A DNA stretch of 64,000 bases, from contig OX388322.1 in NCBI GenBank assembly GCA_947579605.1, positions 62,001 through 126,000 on the forward strand, given 5' to 3'. Below the pieces are notes generated by a model. It made no database searches. It was not told the origin of the DNA and saw nothing but the letters and a program-made list of their open reading frames with translations. Every line of letters starts with the position of its first letter. Position 1 is the stretch's first letter. Shown piece after piece: positions 55,975-64,000 of this stretch. The translations under genes were made by a program, and so were the position numbers. The DNA is from Athripsodes cinereus. Taxonomy: Eukaryota > Arthropoda > Insecta > Trichoptera > Leptoceridae.

Positions 55975-56080
55975 TTTAAGTCGTCCTTTTCGTAGCAATA
56001 AAAGATAAAGACATTAAAGATGGATAGTATACCTCATCGCTGAATTGAAGAGGTTAAATGTCTTATACGAAATATTTTAC
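55975..56080 (-). mobile_element. TAG-tailed SINE, diverged fragment
   Basis: AAAGACATTAAAGATGGATA GTATACCTCATCGCTGAATT GAAGAGGTTAAATGTCTTA. Confidence 0.55.
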
Positions 56081-56809
56081 CAATACTTTCCATTTGCAGA
56101 AACCTAAAGACTTAAAAAAGAATATTCTTTGACGGGGATATTTCGGAATAATATTATTTGTAATCATGATACACTACTAGGATTTCGTAGAATTTGATAT
56201 TTTTACATGACTTATTATTGAGATAAATTATTATTGTACTTAAAGATGAAGAAAAATTTAAAAATATAATAACAAATATTGTGCCATTGTATCTCTCGTA
56301 ACTGAAGAAAAGTTAAACAAATTACAAAGTATGACAATAATAAAATTCGTACCCATTTCAGTAAAACCATAAAATCATTAAAAAATATTAGGAATGTAAA
56401 TATAATTTAGTCAATTTATTCTCATCTCTCACAGAGCTGTTTGTAATGCAGGAGACTGCAGACGTGAAGTTGTTAGTAAAGTGCTGAGTTCTTAAACTGT
56501 CTGTAGTTACGTACTCATATAGGTATCTTTTTATAAAACTTATTCCAATTACATGAAATGTTTTTCGCTGAGTGTTTCTCCTTCTCTCTCTCAGGGGAAC
56601 TGTTTTCTTTACATACATAGGTGATTATACCGCAACGCTGGCTGCCTCGACCGACACAGAGTTGTTAAAATAAACGATACTTCATCACCTCTCTACACCA
56701 TAAAGCATAAAGCATCATCTCCCATACATAGTACCTATGTACTAGCAAAATATATTTTGTATTACAAATTATATTATTTAGTCACCTATAAGCTATGTTA
56801 CCACACAAA
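56081..56809. other. No gene recognised
   Basis: AT-rich spacer; a 76-codon minus-strand frame at 56388-56618 has no recognised domain. Confidence 0.45.
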
Positions 56810-57120
56810 CATCAGAGCACAGGGAATCTCGGTGGAAGAGGTGACGCGATTGGCATAGAGACTCTCTGAATGGAGGAGGCTGGTTTCTGCCTTGTGTTCC
56901 CAAGAGAATTGTTAAAGGGCGAGATGATGATGATGAAATTATTCCTAACGGTAGTTGGCCAAAACAGTAAAAATATTTTATCGTTCGAAAGATTTTCAAG
57001 CCTCTTTCACAATACAGATCTCCTTTGACAACGGCACCAAAACGTCAAAAAATTCGTAGGATAAGGTGACTTAATTGGAGGAGTCTGGTTTTGAACCTGT
57101 GATCCTAGAGAAGAAAAGTT
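56810..57120 (+). mobile_element. LINE C-terminal ends, two diverged pieces
   Basis: 56825-56936 (GAGGTGACGCGATTGGCATA ... GAATGGAGGAGGCTGGTTTC then GATGATGATGATG) and about 57000-57120 are sisters of 45120-45403. Confidence 0.6.
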
Positions 57121-58337
57121 TAGGAACAAATGAATCTCTTCATCAAAGTGCGCACTTATCTTATAAATTTATATGATCCAATTTTACCAAAGGCAAACAT
57201 AATATGTTCATCTTATAACGGCTATGATTTCAAATATCATTTTAAACTGCCAATTATTAACGTCGTGTGCCATCAATATAATATATTTCTAAAATACCCA
57301 ACAGGTACATGGAAGTAAATTCAATTCATCCTGGCGACTCTTCAACATTTTCCCGTATATTTTCTAGCACGGTTCTATTTCTCGTTCTCTCAGACTATCA
57401 CCGCACTTAGAAAAAATATCTTGGAATACATTTTCTTTTTATTTCGAGGTTAAATTGTCTGGATTAAGGCGGCGGCGACGTCAATATTTTACTATCAACA
57501 GAGATATGATAAACATCTCATAGTATGAAACAAAAAAAAATCATTCGCAGCCTCGTTCTTATCAACTACGTAGAACTAACACAGTGAGTAGGTACTCTAC
57601 TCTACCGTTACTTTGTTCTGTTCTGTCTACTATATTTTGTTATTTCTTTATTCTCATTTCCCTTCTTATTTTATTATTATGAAGTTTGTATTTAGAGAAT
57701 ACTTTTTTGTATTTTTGTGCTCTCGTTGTAACTCTTTTATCTAAATTGAATCCAGATTTCGATGAAGATGTTTATTTCTTAATGCATTTTGTAATTTCAG
57801 TTCATATTTAAAACTTTATGTTTTCCTAATAAAAAATAAAAATTTAGGCATCTGGGTTTTACCGATACATTATTATTGGTGTGACCTCGTATGTTTGTAA
57901 TTATATTAGTATGTAATATATTTGTCAAATTAACTTTCACACAAAAAGTATTTTTTTTTATTATTATATACAGATAACAGATATATACATATAACAGCTA
58001 TATACAGAAACAAATAATTATATAAACTATAATATAATTATACGAGTATTTATGATTCTGTATATTACAATATAACATTATGTAATCAGTTTTAACTTAA
58101 TAATAAATTCTTATGATGCTAATCTTCAATATAATATAATTTCACTTATTATTAAATATGTACAATTTTTTTTTCTATTAATGTTTTTAGGTGCTTAGTT
58201 TCATATAATTGATTGATAAACTCAATATAATGGTCTTTCTGAGCAGTTTTATATTAACTGACTGTTTTGTTGTGGTAATTGTATTGTATTATTTGTTTCT
58301 TTTATCAATATGAAAAATATCATTTTTTATCATTAGG
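57121..58337. other. No gene recognised, about 1.2 kb
   Basis: AT-rich DNA; a GCGGCGGCGACGTC patch at 57469-57482. No frames of note. Confidence 0.45.
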
Positions 58338-58689
58338 TAGGGGCAAGTAGTGTACCTTCGAACAAAACACGTTAATTGAACTTCAATATTTTTTTTCTCA
58401 ATAAGTATTCATCATACCAGAAAAATAATTGCATCGTTAGATAGGTTAGTATGTTTGCTACGAAAGACATTCAACAGATTTTGGAAATTAAAAAAATATA
58501 CCCTCAAAATCTTGTTTTATACAAAATATTAACTTTTTGTTCATAGGTACACTCATGTGTTTACCTTCGAACACCTTGATGTGTACCTTCGAACAGAAAC
58601 CGAGATTACGGAAATTGAATCAAAATACATTTATAATTTATAAAATACCTGAAATTTATTTGTCAGAAGTATTAAAACAATAAATAATA

Positions 58690-59125
58690 ATTCCTCGGCT
58701 CCAACTTCTCTTGTCTCCCGCTGTGGTTTTCCAGTCTGTCACCTGTAGTGCGTCACTTGTCCTTGTCACTTGCATCCTTCCTCACCTCATCCTTCCATCT
58801 CAGCCTAGGTCTGCCAACTCTTCCACCTGGATGTCCCTCAAGGATTCTTTTTGGTACCCGTGAAGACGATATAATCTGCACATGTCCGGTCCATCTTAGC
58901 CTGTTTAATTTAGCATTACAGAAAGTCTGGGAGCCTCACAGAAGTTATATAGCTCTTTATTGAATCTTATTCTCCAGGTTTCGCCATCATTCATGGGTCC
59001 CAGGATTTTCTTTAGCACTCTCACCTCAAATCTATCCAGCTCTTCTACAGACTTTGCTACCATTGTTCAAGTCACTTCTGTCCTAGTTATAGTTTTCTAG
59101 AGGGTAATTTTCATTTTCCTGTGAA
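58690..59125 (-). mobile_element. LINE RT/C-terminal fragment inside the pogo-like element
   Basis: In reverse: AKSVEELDRFEVRVLKKILG, then PMNDGETWRIRFNKELYNF and, after breaks, a GHV/GRPR region. The RFE.RVLRKI.GP...WR.R.N.ELY order is a well-known LINE block. Multiple frameshifts and stops. Confidence 0.75.
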
Positions 59126-59194
59126 CACTTTTGGACTTGAGTACTGGAAGAAGAGAAAAGAATACTTTGTTTCCTGTTGCTATTCTTCGTTTAA

Positions 59195-59830
59195 TTTCTA
59201 CATGGTCTTCGCGAACATTGCCATAAATGGAGTGAGTATCAAACAAGTAAGAGAATTCGTGTACTTGGGCAGTAGAATAAACCAGTATGGACGCTCCTAA
59301 TCGAAAATAATGAGCAGAATAAACCAAGCAAGAATTGCCTTCAACAAACAATCTAAAATATTTGAATCCTCAAATATTGCTTTAAGCGTGAGGAAGAACC
59401 TTACTAAAGCCTTTGTATGGAGCATTTTGCTATATGGTTGCGAGTGAAAGCGGACGGTTGGCGGCCTTTGATATGTGGTGCTACAGACAAATGCTGAAGA
59501 TTTGTTGGTCGGAACACGTCTAAAACGAAGAAGTGTTAACCAGGGTAGGCGAAAAAAGGCAACTCTTTAAGAGAATCAGCCAACAATGAGCTAACTAAAT
59601 TGGCCACAACATCAGGCACCCAGGACTGCTGAAGGTAGGACCGAAGGCACAAATGGCAGAGGCCGACCAAGAGACGCCTATATGGACCAATTGTAGAGGG
59701 ATATGAACTGTGGCTCATACGTAGAGCTGAAGAGACTGGCTGAAAATAGGGAGAAATGGAGAAAAAAATCCAAATTCGTTGCAGACCAATCCAATGGTCT
59801 GTTACCCATTATATATACATAATTGGGAGG
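59195..59830 (+). mobile_element. LINE fragment, same family as 33452-33900
   Basis: Plus-strand pieces read VKEFVYLGS-like (from about 59228), SILLYGCE, AAFDMWCYRQMLKICWSEHV, NEEVLTRVGEK and a GRGRPRDAYM-like block. The end CCAATCCAATGGTCTGTTAC CCATTATATATACATA corresponds to the other copy. Several stops and a deletion. Confidence 0.8.
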
Positions 59831-59848
59831 CTCTATATGGATAACGTG

Positions 59849-60001
59849 TTAATTCTTCGTCAATTTTACATATTTAAATACTGTTGTGGGCTTAACATCA
59901 AACACATCAGCCGTTTTTCTTGCTGACATTCCTTTTCGGCATTCTTCAACAGCCTTCTCTAAATGTTCTGTTGGAATAGGAATCCTTTTTTGCCAGTTTT
60001 A
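59849..60001 (-). pseudogene. pogo-type transposase N terminus (pipsqueak-like HTH)
   Basis: In reverse the frame reads WQKRIPIPTEHLEKAVEECR, then KGMSARKTADVFDVKPTTVF and KYVKLTKN, then stop. The pattern (h)..A(V)(E/..)..(K/R).G.(M)S.RKTA..F.V...T(V/L).. is the pipsqueak/CENP-B-like helix-turn-helix that binds the terminal repeats in pogo/Tigger transposases. The catalytic DDE part should follow but is replaced by LINE sequence. The start codon is not preserved. Confidence 0.7.
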
Positions 60002-60470
60002 CTTCTTGGCACTGAGAAATAAATTGATCATACTAAAGATATCCAATTTTGTGTGTACCTTCGAACAGTTCAAAGGTACACGCAATCCTCTGTTCGAAGG
60101 TACACTCAGACCATAAATACAGAAAAATATCGATAAAAAAAAATTTAAGTTATTTATGGCAAAATAAAATACTAGATAACAAAAAGAGTCTTATGTTTCC
60201 TCATGTTGTGTAGTACAAACATTAAAAATATAACATTTATTTATCTAAAAAAACTAGAGAACATTGATGAAAAATTTACTTTTTGCATCGAAAATCTTTA
60301 AGAAACATTAGCAAACTCACACTGGCAGTTACGCGTTTGATATTAAAACAGTGTTGCCATAGTGGAAAAATCTTTACAAATACAGTGTTTCAATATTTTT
60401 ATATTTCACCGTTTTAGAGTTTTTGAGACTGTTCGAAGGTACACGCGTTCGAAGGTATACTACTTGACCC

Positions 60471-60744
60471 TATATGATTTTTCATATGGAGGACCTACTA
60501 TTTTAATTAATATTGCTTTATTTCTTTTGTTTCAGGTATGTCGTTTACATTCTCCTTATTATTCTACTTGTTCAACATGAATTGTAGCCTGTGGCTGGAT
60601 AGACACTTGGTAAAGCACAAAGATAATAATTATTATAAAGCTGATGAATTATCAATGAAATAATCTTACATAAAGTTAACGAAACTCAACATTATATTAT
60701 ATTTGATTCTCTTGTTTCGTGTATGGGAAGAAGAAGTAAATTAG
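60471..60744. other. No gene recognised
   Basis: AT-rich spacer. Confidence 0.5.
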
Positions 60745-60945
60745 GGAAACAGATGTTTTATTCTACTATTTGTGTATTTGACGAGAGAAACGTCTTTCGT
60801 CTTATTAGGACATTGTCAATACAATATCCTAATAAGACGAAATACGTCTCTCTTGTCAAATAAACAAATAGTAGAATAAAACATTTATTTGTTTCATTTA
60901 TTTCGCTATGGAATTCTACTACCTAAACACCAACACAGTGAATAA
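60745..60945. mobile_element. Penelope-like foldback
   Basis: Arms about 60752-60810 and 60825-60890; GTTTTATTCTACTATTTGTG ... ACGAGAGAAACGTCTTTCGT and its near reverse complement. The shared right flank is GGAATTCTACTACCTAAACA CCAACACAGTGAATAA. Confidence 0.75.
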
Positions 60946-61152
60946 GTAAATTAGGCTAGTACGAGTAGTAAATAGGTAGAAGAAAAGTGAGTTAGAGGAT
61001 TGGACTTTCTAAATGAATTAATAATTTCTTGTTTCCGTAAAAGTAAGCTGAAAATATAACAACTTATGTACACATATTACTTGCGTTATACAAAGATGTT
61101 TTAAGTTGGACCAAGCTCAAACTTAGATAATCGATGAAGATTCCAAAGCTTT

Positions 61153-61332
61153 TTTTTTAAAAAAAAGATATATCTGGGTTTTTGTTATAAACACAAATAC
61201 AACCTTATACACCTTTCACAGTAAGCTACTAAAAGCTTGTGACGTGAAAGGGGAGTTTGCCGGCACCTGGTATCGAACCGCGGACCCCTTGTTCACGAGG
61301 CCGAGACTCTACCTCCAGGCTACCGACGAACT
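61153..61332 (-). mobile_element. tRNA-derived SINE (GGTAGCCTGG family), full copy
   Basis: A-rich end, GATATATCTGGGTTTTTGTT ... GAAAGGGGAGTTTGCCGGCA CCTGGTATCGAACCGCGGAC ... CTACCTCCAGGCTACCGACG. In reverse this is a complete tRNA-like head plus body. Confidence 0.9.
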
Positions 61333-61384
61333 TGATGATAAGAATTGTTTTTTTTTGTGTTGGGCCGTGAACTAGGTTATGTTT

Positions 61385-61428
61385 AAGACGTACGTTTCAC
61401 CCCCGTTTGTGACACACATCTTCAGGGG
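61385..61428 (-). ncRNA. Weak hammerhead-like motif
   Basis: On the minus strand: CC-CUGAAGA, U, a region of about 20 nt that does not pair well, then GAAA and self-complementary ACGUACGU, C. The core boxes are present but helices I and II are poor. Confidence 0.25.
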
Positions 61429-63380
61429 TATTTTAGGCAGAGCTTATTGAAATTACCTACTGTGTGGTCTTCATCGGGTGGAAGCCTCCTTCCAGTTCTT
61501 TCTCCTTTACTGATTCTTAGAGGATGTTATTGTATCTGATGCATCACAGATGTGGACAAAACGTTGAGTACAAACGTGAATAAGAGACCTTGACCCAACC
61601 TAGAATACAATAATTACAATCACTGAGATAATTCATAATTGTTGTTATGTAAGTCAATTAATGTAGATTTTGCGGCTTGATATATTGTTACATAGCATAT
61701 TTCACATATTATTTACTGCCTACATACATAGTACCTACATAGTCGTGTTTCGGTCCATTAGGTAATACTATATTACTAAGTATTATACCATCCTATATAC
61801 GCATATGTACAGCTGCAGCAAGGTAATATTTTCCTCTGTTTTCTCACATTTAACAAATAATATAAAATAATAATATATTAAGGTACATTCGTATGTATTA
61901 ACTAACTAAAGTATTTATGAATATGCTAGTTGCACTGTATGTGTTGTTTTATACACACGGTTCAACTAGATGAAATTGATCAACTTCAATTGAACTGAAA
62001 TTTTAAATAATTGAATTGTGTAGACAAAAATATTAACGAATCTTTTTTTTTGAAATATTAACCCATGCGAATGAGTGATTTGTGATAAAGAAATTATAAT
62101 TCGCAGTTTTCGAATATTTTTTTCTATGTTAAATGACCCACAATGTTGAAGTACAATGTAAAGGTAATAATATTGTCAATCAAGTAAAATCTCAATTGAA
62201 AGCCATAATATCCACATACATATGTATGTAATGCAATAACATTGTATACAAACATTAACATTGTAAAAACAAAACAAATCGAAAAGCATGAAAGTTTTTC
62301 GATGGTAATCAATTGCGTATAGCTAGCATAAAAATGTATGAATATCGTTGAATAAAATATGAATTAAGGACACTGCCAGTAAGCTTGCCTCGTTGTTCTT
62401 GTAGTATTTTGCTTCGATAGTAGTGTCACTGTTTCAATATTCACATTAATTTTCTAGCTGATCAACTAAGATTGAACTGTATGAAGAAAGTTTAAGGCGA
62501 GGCGAGGCAAGTTTTTACTGTATATTGTGTAGGTATTAAGTACTCATTTCCCTCTTAGCCTTTAGAGTAATTTTCACTTAGAATAAGGGAGTGTGTTGTA
62601 CTGTGTGTAGGAAGTAGTGCTTTTTCACAGGTGAATGCTAAGAAATGAATGGAGACTCTTAAATATTCATGTTTCCTTGTGTGGGGATCATAATATACCT
62701 AATTATATTATGCATGTAGCTACATGTTACTAGTATATAGGTATGTGGATTACTATGTAACTATATTACCTACATTTTGCCAGAGTAGAAAATAGTTTCC
62801 CTCATTCATTGTATGAATACCGTGAGCTGTTGCTGTAGAAAAAAAGGCTTTGTACTCAAGTATCACAAGAGTAACATTTTAAAACAGCCATAATATGTAG
62901 GTATGTCTGTTAAAATTGTCTTGATCAAAATAAATCGGTAAGCATGTATTTTTTTCTCTTATGGCAGGGGCATCCTTCATGAATGATTTGTGCTAAAAAA
63001 GTCTCTGAATGTGGCAAGCATGTAGATAACATAATATGAAAGATCGAATGAATGTAGAGAGCTCTATCAAAAGAAAATCAAGTGTCTAACCAATGTTAGG
63101 AAAGACTTTTTTTAAAGTAGGTATATTTTATTTTTATTTTCCGACCAAAATTAAGTGTTTTTTATTTGATAGTTTTGTTTTTTGTGTTTGTTTCTTAAAA
63201 TTAAGTGATACATTTTAATAAAATTAAATCTAATACCTGAAATTTGTGACAATAAAAATAGTTTGTATGATTTGTATTTTAAAAGTAATAAAAATAAATA
63301 AAAGTGACAAAGAATATTGTAAATGCGCTCTTGAAGTGATTTCATTACAAAAACAGCGCAATATAAGTGATCCGATAATA
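61429..63380. other. No gene recognised, about 2 kb
   Basis: AT-rich spacer. The word CTCTTATGGCA...ATGATTTG near 62957 is shared with the MITE at 342-628. Confidence 0.45.
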
Positions 63381-63590
63381 AATAAATAATAAATAAAGAG
63401 GTCCTGGAGGAGTAGTATTCTTTGGAGGAGGTAAATGGACACTGGGCACAGTGGACTCCCGACCCAAATAAGACGAGGGGAAGAGGATGTATGCGTGTCT
63501 AATTATTATGTACTCACATAATAAAATAAATTACTATGTAATGTATACACAACCTACAAAAGAAAATTTTCTTGAAATTTATTATTTACA

Positions 63591-63675
63591 GGAACGTTCC
63601 ATTTTACATACAGAGGCACTACGAGAATATCATATGAGAACTTTAAAGTCTAATAAATATTTGTGTCCATTGTAG
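63591..63675 (+). CDS. Tentative last coding exon (unrecognised)
   Basis: TTATTATTTACAG at about 63578-63590 is a fair 3' splice acceptor. Directly after it 27 codons read ERSILHTEALREYHMRTLKS then NKYLCPL, followed by TAG at 63673-63675. The stretch is more GC-balanced and amphipathic than chance frames nearby, and helix-forming residues are frequent. No domain is recognised. If real it would be the C terminus of a gene whose earlier exons lie upstream or outside the window; the candidate first exon at 6396-6924 could belong to it, but nothing links them. Equally it may be chance. Confidence 0.2.
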
Positions 63676-64000
63676 ATATGTTTATATGCACTTTGTAGGT
63701 ACCGTTTTTAGGCAAGATAGATATGTATAAAATAATATATTCTATACTAGATCTTATTCTCAGGTAGATTTAAGGAAAATAAAATTATAAATAATATCAA
63801 CCTTTATACTGACAAACAAACAAACAAAAACAAACTGTTATGATTTATAACAGTTTGCCTGACCAATTGAAGAAATGTTAAAATCCTAAGGAGTTTGGAA
63901 AGAGGATTCAAGAGTTAGTAATGACTTCTCAATGTTTGTAATAGTGTTTTGTGTTTTTTGTTTTCAATAGTATTGCTGTTCTGTGATTTTTTGCTCTGGT
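63676..64000. other. No gene recognised
   Basis: AT-rich spacer with words similar to 22560-22600. Confidence 0.45.

Larger units (their letters stand above)
58340..60470 (-). mobile_element. pogo-like DNA transposon with TACCTTCGAAC boxes
   Basis: The terminal repeats GGGGCAAGTAGTGTACCTTC / GGGTCAAGTAGTATACCTTC are flanked by TA on both sides (58338-58339 and 60471-60472). GTACCTTCGAAC recurs at about 58352, 58562 (one change) and 58582, in plus orientation again at 60055, and in reverse at about 60092, 60431 and 60447 (one change). On the minus strand near the right end is an HTH of pipsqueak type. Two LINE fragments (58690-59125 and 59195-59830) occupy most of the interior, so the transposase is disrupted. 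Confidence 0.8.

Noticed and set aside
60520..60585. Splice acceptor TTTTGTTTCAG followed by an exon
   Set aside because: The frame after it is short, ends without a donor and has no coding character.
1..64000. LTR retrotransposon or endogenous viral element
   Set aside because: No paired direct LTRs, primer-binding site, or gag/protease/integrase motifs seen anywhere in the window.

Overview
The window reads as a repeat-saturated, AT-rich stretch of an insect chromosome. The evidence is the Jockey-, endonuclease-RT- and R4-like non-LTR retrotransposon fragments, piggyBac-, pogo- and hAT-like DNA elements, several tRNA-derived SINE families and thousands of bases sprinkled with GTAGGTACCTAC / TACCTAC words. 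This texture is familiar from Lepidoptera and from aphids; the sequence alone does not let me choose between them. I find no intact protein-coding gene and no bona fide tRNA or rRNA gene. Almost every open frame is a decayed transposon remnant or chance.

Layout. 1-1.3 kb: truncated Jockey-like LINE split by a 287-bp MITE. 1.85-4.7 kb: copies of a TAG-tailed SINE, a hAT-type MITE with a clean 8-bp target duplication, and a long inverted-repeat element. 6.4-6.9 kb: the best candidate for a host first exon, with initiator-like sites and a strong splice donor at 6925. 9-13.9 kb: foldback MITEs and a 21-unit minisatellite. 14-22 kb: SINEs, a 113-bp x4 tandem array, a foldback element carrying a hammerhead-like motif, and a 378-bp foldback with 8-bp duplication. 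23.3-24.05 kb: GTAGGTACCTAC minisatellite ending at a Helitron-like hairpin. 25.7-27.3 kb: piggyBac-like pseudo-transposon in TTAA, inserted in a LINE tail. 28.9-36.3 kb: Penelope-like foldback, two LINE 3' parts (one with an R4/Dong-type PD...D nuclease region), and an inverted SINE pair. 38.7-39.7 kb: recent palindrome and duplication. 40-45.8 kb: hammerhead-like motifs and a 2.5-kb TA-flanked DNA element. 47.07 kb: BTB-domain-like fragment. 49-57 kb: more foldbacks and LINE ends. 58.34-60.47 kb: pogo-like transposon with a pipsqueak-type HTH, invaded by two LINE fragments. 63.4-63.7 kb: weak candidate for a last coding exon.

How it fits together. The absence of host coding sequence, a plausible first-exon donor near the left and a plausible acceptor near the right are compatible with a large intron or a gene-poor intergenic block. 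The most interesting thread is a set of hammerhead-ribozyme-like cores (CUGANGA, helix II, GAAA, short self-complementary helix III, UH) at six places in apparently different repeat families, resembling the ribozymes known from Penelope-like retroelements, here with a recurrent extra U after the CUGANGA box. A second theme is mobile elements exploiting each other: a SINE whose 3' end resembles that of a LINE, piggyBac in a LINE tail, LINEs inside pogo, and a MITE inside a LINE.
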